Source of the DNA: Acanthococcus lagerstroemiae
Lineage: Eukaryota; Arthropoda; Insecta; Hemiptera; Eriococcidae
DNA: 64,000 bases
Reading direction: 5' to 3'
NCBI GenBank assembly: GCA_031841125.1
Contig: CM063110.1
Location: 37,153,214-37,217,213, forward strand
Below the pieces are notes generated by a model. That model saw nothing but the letters and a program-made list of their open reading frames with translations. It did not search any database and was not told where the DNA came from. How positions within the stretch are numbered: position 1 is the first letter of the stretch; each line of letters opens with the position of its first letter. Made by a program: the position numbers and the translations under genes. Below, one piece after another: positions 44,697 through 55,273 of this stretch.

Positions 44697-44912
44697 ATTT
44701 TTCTCTCAACCCGAGTCATGGAATCCGCCCTTTCGAACGTTACCTTCGAGACGTCGGTGAGACTGTTAGGGCTGTCTTAACCCTCTTCTCTTCTTGCCAA
44801 AAAACCGGCCTCGGTCAAAATGTAGCGAGTTGCTACGTGGGCTCGAACCCGGGACCTTCAGATTCTGACATCAGCGTGCTATCCACGCGGCCAACTAGAC
44901 CTCAAAAAGAAT
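44697..44912 (-). mobile_element. tRNA-derived SINE, family 2, copy 1
   Basis: The minus strand starts with GGTCTAGTTGGCCGCGTGG (A-box region), has the B-box-like GGGTTCGAGCCC, then a body with CGCTACATTTTGACC, AGGGTTAAGACAGCCCTAAC and CTCGGGTTGAGAG, matching the copies at 52269 and 60239. The tRNA-like head makes it a SINE with internal pol III promoter boxes. Confidence 0.85.
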
Positions 44913-45049
44913 TATAGCAAGTCACTTTTGATCACTGTAACTCTTAAAAGAAATAAATATGAGAAAGACCTTTGAAATAACAGTATAGTCGCAGTAGTGG
45001 AAGCTGTCCGACAATCACGTGGTAACCCTAAACTCAGACAATAATTGAT

Positions 45050-45480
45050 CCCCTATCTTGAATTGGAAAGCCAAGGATCCAAGTTTTTTAATGAATGTCA
45101 CATGGGCGCATTGGGCAACATTAAGGGGAAGACCTATTGTGTCACTCTTCCCATTCAGTGTTTCGTGTAACTGGAGGCCGTCAGCGTATAGTAGAGTTTT
45201 TGAGGTACATACGGCGTTTGCGATGTTATTAATAAAGAGGATAAAGAGCAGTGGTCCAAGATGTACCCTTTTTGGGATTCTAGACAGACTTCAGCATCAG
45301 GCCGATTGGGCACCCGAAGACTGGACATACTGAACGCGATTTTAGACAGATACGATTCGAATCAGTCAGTCGGTCAGTCAGCCAGTGGGAAAACTCAAAA
45401 TTCGTTGGTCCCTCAATAATAGGTCATGGTTAACTTGATCAAACGTTTTTTGGAAGTTCTGTGTATATGGTCTCAAACTG
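45050..45480 (-). pseudogene. Reverse transcriptase fragment (CR1/Jockey-like)
   Basis: The minus strand encodes FQKTFDQVNHDLLL, then RIPKRVHLGPLLFILFIN, NIANAVCTSKTLLYADG and LQLHETLNGK. These are the palm motifs around the first catalytic aspartate, the GVPQGS-LGPLLF block (here altered) and the YADD box with the second D changed to G. The altered catalytic residue and stops mark it as dead. Confidence 0.8.
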
Positions 45481-45720
45481 ACTCGCTTGTCCGTACCTAT
45501 TGAAGTTGATTCAACGAAATGACAACTTGACCCCCCCCCTTCCACACGCACAAATAAATGCAGAGAATTGCTAGTCAAGTTCTTGAATGTGGACTAAACT
45601 TCGCTGTAGCTCGAATACCTTAGAGGGGACGGGACATGCCATTAGGTTTTCCTCCTTTACAAATGGTTGTGATTTTCCCCAATTTTCCCGAGTTGAGGAA
45701 TTACGAAAGTCCTAATGATA

Positions 45721-46187
45721 AGTCGCTCTGTGATTGAATGATTAACGTACCCGCTTCGCAATCCTTGCGTCTCGGGTTCGAATTTCGAAAGTATCGAAAA
45801 ACTAGTAATATTCGATTGCCCCCTTTTAACATTTCTGCGGACAGAGCGACTACAGTATCAGTCAAGGTGGAAAGATAATGGGTCCAGTAACCCCACCATT
45901 TCGACTGAACAAGGCATTAAACTCACAGGGCGTGTTACCACCAGATCAGAAAGATCTGATACTGTGCGTGTGCATGCTGAAGATCGCTTACTCAACGTTA
46001 TGAAAACACGTGGCTAGTAAGCGAACTGCGGCTGCACACACTTAGGCATAGAGAACCTAGAGAAGGAAAACTCTAACCCTACAAAACGTGAGGAAAACAA
46101 TGGCAAACTCCCCGACTAACTCTGCCGGGAAAGTCGCGCGTCAGAAATAGTGATCCGCCAGTCCGACAACGGGCACGGCGATTATAA
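45721..46187 (+). mobile_element. tRNA-derived SINE, family 1, copy 1
   Basis: The head AGTCGCTCTGTGATTGAATG and CGCTTCGCAATCCTTGCGTC followed by GGGTTCGAATTTC (B box) is tRNA-like. The 400-bp body (CAAGGTGGAAAGATAA, GGCGTGTTACCACCAGATC, GTAAGCGAACTGCGGCTGCA, AACAATGGCAAAC) matches 48631-49069 over its length. It ends AACGGGCACGGCGATTATAA. This copy has a degraded A box. Confidence 0.85.
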
Positions 46188-46596
46188 GAAGGAGAATGAT
46201 GACACTGAATAGAAGACCCAATGGTACAACGAGAAATTCAGGACAGACCTTATAGATACGGAGGAATACCGTTGGGGCCGAGAGTTCTTTTGGGAAGAAA
46301 TCGTAGGGTGCGTAGCACCTCCTAGGTTTCGACTCACCTGTCGGAGGTAATGCTTACTGACTGGAGAAGGGCAAGTGCACACTATGATTGCGTGTTTTGT
46401 CCCTCCGCCATCCCGAGTGCTTCCTGATATCTATCTTTATACGCCCACATCGCCTCCCAGTGCCCTTTTCAGCGCCTATCTTTTTAGGCTCCATACCCAA
46501 CAGCGACGGGGACCGGAATTGTGGAAATCAAACGTCCCGAATGACCTTAAATTTGGCGGCTTTACGGTCTATTGCCGGACTTTGACCATACTTCGG

Positions 46597-47560
46597 TCAC
46601 CGCCGCCCCCCTAGGGGGTGGAGGATGGCGTACCGCGAGAGCAGCCGGAAGTTTGCCGGATACGCGAACCAATCCACATAGGACCAGCCACGCGCTGCAG
46701 CCGCTTCGCCAACTAACTCCCGTAGCTCAGACATGACCCGGAGTCGTAGGTCATCATACAGCGGGCAGGTATCGAACAGGTGCGACGGAGTCACGCCCGC
46801 CTCCCGGCAGCCGCATGGCTCAGAGTCTCTCAAACTGAAGCGTTCGAAATACGCCCCGAATGGACCATGTCCGGTAAGCAGCCAAGTGAGGTACTTGGAC
46901 GGCCTAAACCAGCGCATCTCCAGACGCTGACCGACATCGGGAATGTACTGGTGCGTTCGGTGCCCGTTTCCGGACGTGTCCCATTCCCGCTGCCACTCCC
47001 TTCCGTCGCAGTTCCACATACGCTCTTTCAATGTGTCGCGGATTTTACCGTCGGCCGGCGATTGCACCGACGTCGTTCCCCAGGAGACCGGCTCGCCCCT
47101 GCGCAGGCGGTAGAGTGCCGCACGCTCTCTCGCCTTGATGTGCAGGGACATCAGTCCAGCGATCACACAAAGTGCGACGGTGGGAGTCGTTCTGTACGCC
47201 TTGCAGAGGGACAGGAGCGCGGGTCTCTGCGCCCTGTCCAGACTCTTCGCGAGTCCCTTGTGTTTTTGCAAACAGCACGCGAACGTGCTCGCCGCGTACA
47301 AGGTGATCGACTCCACCGTGCGGCTTTGTAAAGGAGGCGGCCGACTTCAAATGACACGCCCCAAATCCACCCGGACGAGTCCGAAGACGGACTGGAACGG
47401 TACTGTGCCCGCTCGACCACCTCTCTAATGTGCTTGGTCGCTAGGAAGCCACGTTCGATATGGACTCCCAAGTACTTGACTGAAGTATTCACCCGGACTA
47501 GCTGGCCCGCCAACCTGATGGTCGGCGGCCGGTAGTCCTTGGGCTTACGCTTCCCTGTGC
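46597..47560 (-). pseudogene. R1-like non-LTR retrotransposon, C-terminal part
   Basis: R1-clade elements often target repeated genes. The minus strand from about 47560 reads YRPPTIRLAGQLVRVNTSVK, YLGVHIERGFLATKHIREVV, then after frame changes LDRAQRPALLSLCKAYRTTP, TVALCVIAGLMSLHI, and finally YLTWLLTGHGPFGAYFERF followed by a CGCREAGVTPSHLFDTC zinc knuckle. This is the RT thumb plus the long C-terminal domain with CCHC-type cysteines. The frame 47316-46597 (239 aa) is intact to its stop. The frame upstream is shifted. GC content is much higher than the flanks. It is 5' truncated. Confidence 0.85.
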
Positions 47561-48300
47561 CCGGTCTTTTGGCGGCGGGAGAGCGTACACTGCCTATAAC
47601 GCCTGCGATGACAACTGACCTCAATGACCCGAATGAGCCAGACGTTGACCGGCTCCGGTCATCGTCCCAAAATTCTTCCCACTTCATTTCAAACTCTTTT
47701 TCATGAAACACCTTCACGGTCCGAAGTTGATTCTCGCCTGGTGGGCCAGTGACTCGAGGAAGGTGGGTGCACAGCTGGCTCAATCTGCGCGAGACAAAAT
47801 CGAAGGGTCGTGAGTTACCCGTTGTAACTGGTAGATGTACACAGCTGGCGATGCGGGCGTTGCCTGTCGGTCCCAAAGGCTGAATGGGCCAACCCTCGAC
47901 CGGCTTCGGGTTCGGGCATCGTCTTGAGATCCTTCACACTTCATTTCACGCTCTTATTTGTATATCCGACGTATTCGCCGGCCTGAGTCCACCTTCACTG
48001 CGTCAGTCGTCAATTTGAGTACCGAAAGTTCACTACTGGCTCGTTCTGCCCGAATGAGAGCGACGCCGCCTGCCAGTAACACTTTGTAACTCCCGAACTC
48101 CGCATGAGAGTGTGCACCACTGACAACACTGGCGGGGGGGGGGCTGGCCTTGTTGACCGAATGGGCCGGGCTTTGGCCGGATGACGTATAGCTTCCCTGG
48201 GGAAGAAAGCCTCGCCGCCATGACAGAGGTCTTCTGATAGGTTCATCAGAGAGCTAGTCGAAGAAGATTTTTATCTATTTTATTTTGTTGCCTTGACCCG
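47561..48300. repeat. GC-rich region with an imperfect 250-bp duplication
   Basis: GACCGGCTCCGGTCATCGTC with CACTTCATTTCAAACTCTTT (47650-47702) and GACCGGCTTCGGGTTCGGGC, ATCGTCTTGAG, CACTTCATTTCACGCTCTTA (47898-47958) are diverged copies. A G tract lies at about 48133-48141. It probably belongs to the upstream part or flank of the R1-like element. No protein was recognised. Confidence 0.4.
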
Positions 48301-48630
48301 GCAGAAATGATCACGTACATGTATGTGTGACAACAAAAGAACTTTACCAAAAGCGGTCGGCCCTGATGGGTGGTCGCCACGCCGTCGGGTCCACCCACTC
48401 ACGAGTATAGGCCGCTACCACCTGTCTCAAAGTCCCCCGTTCTTAGATGTTCGCTGCCCTAAAATCCCGAATCTCCGAACAGTGTCGTCCCTTCACTCCA
48501 TGGATGTCTTTTCCTGCCCATATCATGATCTCTAGGATACCAAGACTCCACAATTTTATTTAGTTTATTTCCATGTCTTCTGGCCAGATGTTCCGGGTAT
48601 CCAAGTTTAAACTTCTTCCCTGTCCATCCA
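48301..48630. other. Non-coding, nothing recognised
   Basis: No supportable gene or repeat. Confidence 0.3.
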
Positions 48631-49069
48631 AGTCGCTGTGTGGCCGAGTGGTTAACGGTGCCGCTTCGCAATCCTTGCGTCTCAGGTTCGATTCCCACCA
48701 ACGCCAGAAAGCTAGTGATACTCAAATACCCCCACTATCATCCTAGCGAACACACAGCGACTACAGTATGAATCAAGGTGGAAAGATAACGCGTCCTGTA
48801 ACCCCGCCAGTTCGAACGAAGAAGGCATTGCAGTCACAGGACGTGTTACCACCGGATCTAAAAGATTGAAACTGTCGGGTGCACGTCGTGGCTAGCTTAC
48901 TCAACGTCGTCAAAAACGTGACTAGTAAGCGAACGGCGACTGCACACTCTCCGGCACAAAAAAGGAAAACTCTAACGCAACAAACCGTGGGGAAAGCAAT
49001 GGCAACCTGCTCAGGAAAGTCGCGCATCAGAAACCGCGACAGCCAACATCCGGTAACGGGTACGGCACT
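48631..49069 (+). mobile_element. tRNA-derived SINE, family 1, copy 2
   Basis: The head is well preserved: GTGTGGCCGAGTGGTTAACG (A box), CGCTTCGCAATCCTTGCG, and CAGGTTCGATTCCCACC (B box). The body is collinear with 45721-46187 and ends AACGGGTACGGCACTTGATA. It abuts a Jockey-like fragment and seems to have inserted into it. Confidence 0.9.
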
Positions 49070-49300
49070 TGATAGTTACTTGTTAGTATTTTATGTCTAA
49101 TTGCTGTGGGTGGCTCATTGCAGAGGCACTGGAGACTGAGAGCTGGGCTAGAAGCGAATGCTCCTGCTACTATTCGCAACCCCGTTGTTTGGATAGTGTT
49201 GAGAAGTTGGAGATTTCGTTTGGATGCTGTTCTGCATGTAGGAACTCCGTAATCTAAGAAGACACTGTCCATCCAACATCAGAGGTATTCGATGATAGAG
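49070..49300 (-). pseudogene. Jockey-like reverse transcriptase, C-terminal fragment
   Basis: The minus strand encodes FLDYGVPTCRTASKRNLQLL, NTIQTTGLRIVAGAFASSPA and LSLQCLCNEPP. This is the thumb/connection region of Jockey-type polymerases (pattern DYG...A....L..LD..H..GLRI..GAFR.SP..SL....GE.PL). It is cut by the SINE on one side and the short mobile repeat on the other. Confidence 0.8.
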
Positions 49301-49410
49301 GGGCGTATGGCGATGCACGCATGCCAAATTGGCCCCGGGACACCGTACTCCCTATCCCGGAAATGCTCCGAACGGGCCTGCTTCAGAATAGGGGAGGGAT
49401 CGCTTTGGGG
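49301..49410 (+). mobile_element. Short interspersed repeat (MAMHACQ family), copy 2
   Basis: GGGGCGTATGGCGATGCACG, CATGCCAAATTGGCCCCGGG, ACACCGTACTCCCTATCCCG and GAAATGCTCCGAACGGGCC parallel the 119-bp insert at 50322. Its 3' part diverges. Confidence 0.7.
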
Positions 49411-49599
49411 TAGCTCCTGCCTGCTACTCCCATTTCTCCTGTCGCCTCTTCACGGCGGCGAATCTACGGCGTCTTATTCTTCTGTCTCTTCGCTGTCGAA
49501 TCGCGCCGGATCGTCTTCTTCGTCGGTTGTTGGCAGCCGCGACATGTTGTTGACGTCGTAGTTGTCGTCGTCGATGTTGGTGGAATGGCGAGTGCCGGC

Positions 49600-50038
49600 A
49601 TAGGGTGCTGTGTCCGTTGCCTTTGTTCTACTACTCCAGATTCATCTTGCGGGCCAACGTCTTCTTGACAAAGGCAGCTGCCTGATCCCATCCCGCTCTG
49701 CTCTTCAGCATGGCCGGAACCAGGTTCTCCTATGTAAGCGGCTCAACGCCCGCGTTTTGAAAGGCGACCGGCACTTCTTCCCTCTTTTGGTCAAATGCCG
49801 GACACTCGAAAAGGGTGTGCTAGGCACCTCCATCTCGTCCTCTTGCAGCGCAGTAGGAACACCGCGGGCTTTCTGCTATGCTCATCCGGTGCCGGTACTT
49901 ATTGAATACTGCATGGCCGCTCATCACCTGCGTGAGGTAGAAGTCCAGCTGGCCATGGCGTTTTCCCAACCACGCGTTGAGGTCACGTACTAGCAGTCCG
50001 GTCCGCCCTTCCTTGGTACTGCGGGAGAGCCGCAACAT
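49600..50038 (-). pseudogene. R1-like element, C-terminal zinc-knuckle domain
   Basis: The minus strand gives LVRDLNAWLGKRHGQLDFYL, TQVMSGHAVFNKYRHRMSI and AESPRCSYC, then an in-frame TAG, HTLFECPAFDQKREEVPVAF, a second stop, and KKTLARKMNLE before the end. The CxxC...H.LFEC arrangement is the C-terminal CCHC domain of R1-type elements. It is distinct in sequence from the copy at 46597-47560. Directly upstream lies RTE sequence, so the two are joined by insertion or deletion. Confidence 0.8.
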
Positions 50039-50041
50039 CAG

Positions 50042-51049
50042 AGGTTTTAGACTTTCCTCTAAGAAACTGATTATTAACTTTATCGATCAATCTTAAACTT
50101 ACAAGCGACCTCGCCATCCTATTGGGGGTGGCCCTCAGCTTATTAATTTGGGGATTGGAAAGGGCCCAGGTTTGGGCCATAGTTCAACATACTGTCTGAA
50201 CACGATGGCTTTGGAAGCAATATTCAATTTGCTCTTGAAAATGTGTGTTAGAGAACAGAAGTTCCTCCATGCGTTGTATATACGAACTTTTAGTTCTTTA
50301 TCTTGTCTGTTTTCAAAGGATGGTGTGGTGGGACGTATGGCGATGCACGCATGCCAAAGTGGCCCCTATGACATCGCACCCCGGGCACCGGAAACTACCC
50401 TTTCGGCGGGCATCGCATCAGTGACCGGGGGGGGGGTGTCTTCAAAGGATAAGATTTGGCCTAGATAATTATATTGTTGTGAGACTTTTTCGATTTCGTG
50501 ATTATCGACCAAAAATTTTGACGTTTCAGCATTAGACATGTGTTTCGATTTTGAGAAATTAATTGACAGACCAACCAATTTGCTCTCCGCACTTAGCTCG
50601 CTGGCCATGGATTCCAGTTTATTTTTGCTCTCACTTACCAGAACAGTATCATCAGCAAAACGGTGATTTAATTTTTGCCCATTGACCGGAATACCCTTAT
50701 TCTTCCTATTCAAATTTTGAAAAATTCCTTCCAGGACGCTGTTGAATAAATACGGAGAAAAGAGGTCACCCTGCTTCACTCCCTTACCAAACTTAGATTG
50801 ATCCTCAGGAATATTCAGTTTCACGTAGGTTTCCGAGCTGTCATACAGCTTTCCTAGGATTTCGATAATATCCGCATTGACCACTTGGTTTCCTAAAGCT
50901 TTCCAGACAAATCTCTGTGACACAGAATCGAACGCCTTCTTAAAGTCATCAGGCCAAATCTTAGCTGGACTTTCTGTCCAATCTGGGCTGTGTAGGGTAG
51001 TGGCGCTCTGCTCAATACCAGCGAATGGGTTTCGTTGGAGACGGAACAT
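50042..51049 (-). pseudogene. RTE-clade reverse transcriptase fragment, interrupted by a 119-bp insertion
   Basis: The minus strand from 51049 reads DFKKAFDSVSQRFVWKALGN, GKGVKQGDLFSPYLFNSVLE, RFADDTVLVSESKNKLESMA and GLSINFSKSKHM, then YNYLGQILSFE. The 119-bp repeat interrupts here. After it the element resumes, ENRQDKELKVRIYNAWRNF, and ends with AQTWALSNPQINKLRATPNR and SLRLIDKV. The motif order equals that of the RTE copy at 32754-34213, but the sequences are clearly different families. A frameshift lies before AQTW, and the 5' end is truncated. Confidence 0.88.
50322..50440 (+). mobile_element. 119-bp short mobile repeat with 10-bp target duplication
   Basis: TTCAAAGGAT occurs at 50312-50321 and 50441-50450 and flanks the insert exactly. 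Removing the insert and one TTCAAAGGAT restores the RTE reading frame across ...GQILSFE/NRQDKEL. The insert begins GGTGTGGTGGGACGTATGG, contains GATGCACGCATGCCAAAG and ends in a G tract plus TGTC. Related copies lie at 27673 and 49301. It has no terminal inverted repeats, no obvious tRNA boxes and no poly(A) tail. Confidence 0.85.
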
Positions 51050-52268
51050 TCAGAGCCCTATAGTATGTGGCGTGTCGCCTTTATTTTGTATTTTGTGTTC
51101 ACTGTATCTCCCCTTTGTAATGTGAAAAAAGAACAGAGGATGAAGTTCGTATTGCTAATTGGGATTAAGCAGCGGCAAAAATCAGATGACACGAGAACAA
51201 GGGTAATCTCTTGTGCAGCCTCCTCCTTCATTTTCAACATCGGAAAGAATTTCGAGTGAACAGTGGGTTGCTTTCGTTCGGATGTTCCTAATATCATCAC
51301 TCGGTAAAGTTTTCATTTTTCCTGACGTTTATCCTTTTTTCAGTCTACTTTCTTTTATACATATTATACAAAATGGTGCTGACAGCTGAATCCTTCCTCG
51401 CCGCGACTGCGACTCAGGCTTAAAGCATCACGAACATGTGTCTGACAGCTCAGCGTTTCTTGTTACACTCCCGTATTTCTTCACCGCAAATTCTGTGCAT
51501 GATAAACTCGCATATTACATCCGCTTTTGCTCACCCTCCGATAAATAAAACGAATACGCGCAATAAAAACACTTTTCGAGATCTTTCGACCTTTGGTGGT
51601 TGTTTTTTTTTTTTCTCCTTTTTTGTAAGATGTATATTCTGGCGTCAAGGTTAATCGGAACTGCCTTTTTAAGCTTTGAATTCCACACTGATGGGAAATT
51701 CGATCTTCTGATTGGAGAATGTATGCGATGCTCATTTTTTCGAAACCGACGAAGCGGTTAGTTCGGGCATGAATATAAAATAACCAATTTCCTTCTGACG
51801 CTCTTGAATTTCAACCGAGAAAAATATCGTCTTCGGTTGAATTCGACTGAATATTGTGGCAGTTTGTACCGTAATTGCTGCGCACGAGTATTGGCAATCC
51901 TGTTGCGCTAAACAACGCGGCCTCGGGTTACAAATAATCGAAGGCAGAATTATTTTCTAAATAACCCGAATAGAGTGTTGTTGATTGCTGTATTCTCGGA
52001 TCAGTCAAACTAGGTGTAAGCGCCACAGTATCCTCGGGGGTAATTTGCGAAACCACAAGAGTACCAATTCACTAATCAAAAACGACTACGAGGCCTCCGT
52101 TTCCTCAAAATATTCGGATTTTAAAACAAACAAATAATAACCGCGATACTGTATATGGGTTATGCGGTTATTTTCACCGAAATATTGAATCCCTTGAGGG
52201 ACAAAATTAGAAAATGTTTTTATTTTCCTGGAGTTTGAGATCGCTATAGTCTCGTTGGCCGGTAAGGG
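51050..52268. other. Intron sequence, nothing recognised
   Basis: AT-rich with a T tract at about 51603-51613. No gene or bounded element was recognised. Confidence 0.35.
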
Positions 52269-52478
52269 TCTGGTTGGCCGAGTAGATAGCGTGTTGGTCT
52301 CGGAAGCCGGTGGTCTCGGGTTCGAGCCCACGTAGCAACTCGCTACATTTCGACCTAGACTGGTTTCTCGGCCAGAAGGGAAGAGGGCTAAGACAGCCCT
52401 AACAGCCTCCCCGACGTCTCTGAGGTAATGCTCGAAAGGACGGATTCCAGGGCTCGGGTTGAGAGCAAATTAGAAAAT
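52269..52478 (+). mobile_element. tRNA-derived SINE, family 2, copy 2
   Basis: Head TCTGGTTGGCCGAGTAGATA (A box) and TCTCGGGTTCGAGCCCACG (B box). The body has CGCTACATTTCGACCTAGAC, GAGGGCTAAGACAGCCCTAA and CCTCCCCGACGTCTCTGAGG and ends GGGTTGAGAGCAAATTAG. Collinear with the copies at 44697 and 60239. Confidence 0.9.
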
Positions 52479-53302
52479 AAAGTGATTTCAAATGGCTCCG
52501 GTCACATTTTTAAAATATTTGATTTCTTCGATCTCGAAGAGGGACCGAAAGTGGAGTCAGCAAAAATTCACTTCCAAGTTGCTCGCCAACAAAACGGCTG
52601 AGAATGACGTATCAAATGAATCTGCATTCCGTGTACAATTTTTGTTATGATGATATGGGAGAATCTCTCCAACAATCAATTACAGGGCTTGACTGGAAAT
52701 ATCTCTGGAGTTTCAAAAACTCACAGTCTGGCATATATCATTACCCGTTAAAGTACATCGACCGCGAATCGATATCTACTTGACGTCAGATTGACGCCAA
52801 ATCGACCTCTTGTCACGATTTAGAATCGTTTCATCATCGACGCCGACTTCTCGTCGAAATACACTGCCAGACAGAAGTCCTTATCGACCCCAAAAAAATC
52901 ATGATTCTCCTATTAGCAAAAGGGAACCAGCAAATGACTGGAAATTTAGGTATATTATTTCTAGAACATTTCTATTTTCACGCGTGTGTTGTGGAGACAT
53001 TTAGACTTACTCGATACAAGTAAACAAAAAACGGAAAAATCCATAATGTAATGTCGTATCTGTGAGAAACAGATGTAAGCCGATAAAGGTTTACTAAATA
53101 ATGTTGATAAAACCAACCAAAAGTTGATACTGGTAATGCGTCTTGCTGCCACGGGCCCGAATCACGGCTCTTAACCGGCTCGGCATGCTATCAATTAACG
53201 CACGGATCTCCTCCTGTGGTATCGATTCCCATTCTTCTCACAGGGTAGTGCTCAATGCATTTATGAGCTCGTATGCGTTTACCCAGTCTGTTACAGACGT
53301 GT
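52479..53302. other. Intron sequence, nothing recognised
   Basis: No exon or element was identified. The piggyBac-like element follows. Confidence 0.35.
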
Positions 53303-53439
53303 TTAACCCTTTCGCTCCCAACGAGACATCATTAATTTGTCCCACCGGTTTTTGAAAAATTTTGCAAGGTGAAATATACGTTGAAAACAGTGCTAGTTGT
53401 ATCCCACTAGTAGAGTATCTACAGAAGCATATCTGAAGC

Positions 53440-55110
53440 TCACTCAGGGAAGTACTGAAGAGTTTTTCCTGGGGAGGAGGCAAAAATTATCAAAATTCCT
53501 GAAAGTCCCAACTGACTCGAATCCAAATTCCCAAGTATCAAAACATCAACGTAAAAAAATACAAACAAAAAGAACTTTTAATTGACTTATTGGATTTTTC
53601 CAACAGATGCTGACTTAACTCAAAATTCCCAAATATCAAAGCAAATTAAAAAACTTCTGCTGACTTGTTGGATTTTTCCAATTTCTAAACTGAATTCCTA
53701 AGTGTCAAAGCAAGCTAGAAAAAAAAAACAACTTTTAATAGACTTGTTAGATTTTTCAGCTGATGCTGACTCAACTCAGAATCCTCAAATATAAAAGCAG
53801 AAAAACCCTTTTGACTTGTAAGATTTTCTCAACTTCTCAACTCAATTCCCAAGCGTCAAAGCAAGCAAGGGAAGAAAAACAAAAAACTTTTGTTTGATTT
53901 GTCGGATTTTTCCAACCGATGACTCAATTCCAAATTCCTAAATATCAAAGCTTTAAAAAAACCTTTCGACTTGTTGGATTTTCCGAACTTCTCAACTCAA
54001 TTCTCAAGTGTCAAATCAAGCTAAAGAGAAAAACTAAAAAAACAACTATTGACTGACTTATTGGATTTTTTTCAACTGATGCTAACTCAACTCTAAATTC
54101 CCAAATATCCTCTTAATTTGTTGGATATTCCTAAGCTTCTCAACTCAATTACCAAGTGTCACAGCAAGCAAAAAAAAAAAAAAAACAAAAAAACTTTTGA
54201 TTGACTTATTGGATTTTTCCAACTGATGTTGACTCAACTCAAAATTCTCAAATATAAAAGCAAAAAAACTCTTTTTTAAAAAAACTATTTGATTGACTTG
54301 TTGGCTTTTCTCAACTGATGCTAACTTAACTCTAAATTCCCAAATATCCATTTGACTTCTTCGATTTTCCCAAGCTTCGCAACTCAATTCCCAAGTGTCA
54401 AAGCAAGCAAAAAAAAAACTTTCGATTAATTTATTGAAAACTGATGCTAACTTAACTCAAAATTCTCAAATATCTAAGCAAATTAAAAAACTTTTGACTT
54501 GTAGGATTTCTCTAATTTCTCTACTGAATTCCCAAGTGTCAAAGCAAGCTAGAAAAAAAAACAAAAACATTTCATTGACTTATTAGATTTTTCAGCTGAT
54601 ACTGACTCAACTCAGAATTCTCAAATATAAAAGCAAAAAAACCATTTTGACTTGTTGGATTTTCTCAACTGATCACTCAATTCCAAATTCCTAAATATCA
54701 AAACAAAAAAAAACCCACTTTCGACTTGTTGGATTTTTCCAACTTCTCAACTCAATTCCTGAGTGTCAAAGCAAGCTAGAAAAAAAAAAAAACAACTATT
54801 GACTGACTTGTTAGATTTTCCCAACTTCTCAACTCAATTCCCAAGTGTCAAAGCAAGCAAGAAAAAAAAACTTTTAAATAACTTGTTGGATTTTTCCAAC
54901 TGATGACTCAATTCAAAATTCCTAAATATAAAAGCAAAAAGAAAACCTTTTGACCTTGTTGGATTTTCCCAACTTCTCAACTCAATTCTCTAGTGTCACA
55001 GCAAGCAAAAAAAATTTAAAAAGAACTTTGGACTTGTTGGATTTTTCCTACTCCGCCTGCCTGAAATGGTAAATTTTTCAACTGCTGAATGAAAAATTCC
55101 TACGGGGGGA
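53440..55110 (+). repeat. Dimeric minisatellite array, half-units about 80 bp
   Basis: About 20 half-units alternate. Type A contains GACTCAACTCAAAATTC and CCAAATATCAAAGCAAAA. Type B contains CTTCTCAACTCAATTCCC and AAGTGTCAAAGCAAGC. Each is followed by TTGACTTGTTGGATTTTTCC. The dimer period is about 160 bp. The entry (AAAGTCCCAACTGACTCGAA after a G tract) and exit (TGCCTGAAATGGTAAATTTT, then CCTACGGGGGGAGG) match the dispersed copies at 2237, 4065, 23935, 38040 and 38860. Confidence 0.85.
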
Positions 55111-55150
55111 GGACTGTAAGTTATCCCGCACACCCTTATCGTTACGTCCC

Positions 55151-55273
55151 TGAGCTCACTCTCGTCCCGGTAGATGGCGTGGTTCTTTCAGAAATAATCT
55201 TTTTGTCTCCTGAGCTCACTCTCGTCCCGGTAGATGGCGTTGTTGTTTCAGAAATAATCTTTTTGTCTATCAT
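55151..55273 (+). repeat. 60-bp tandem duplication
   Basis: CTGAGCTCACTCTCGTCCCG, GTAGATGGCG and TTTCAGAAATAATCTTTTTG occur twice back to back. A third, diverged version (CACGTCTCGGTAGATGGCG) lies at about 55441. Confidence 0.85.

Noticed and set aside
46780..47331. 183-codon plus-strand frame
   Set aside because: Shadow of the R1-like coding sequence on the opposite strand, favoured by high GC content.
47163..47876. 237-codon minus-strand frame as one protein
   Set aside because: Only the part YRPPTIRL to KHIREVVERA matches R1-type RT. The upstream third lies in a non-coding duplication and the downstream part is out of frame with the real C-terminus.
48637..48703. tRNA gene
   Set aside because: The A- and B-box-like head is followed by a 370-bp body repeated at 45721, so it is the head of a SINE. 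The anticodon arm does not fold as a normal tRNA.
53440..55110. CRISPR array
   Set aside because: Repeats are diverged, contiguous 80-bp half-units without unique spacers, in eukaryotic DNA.
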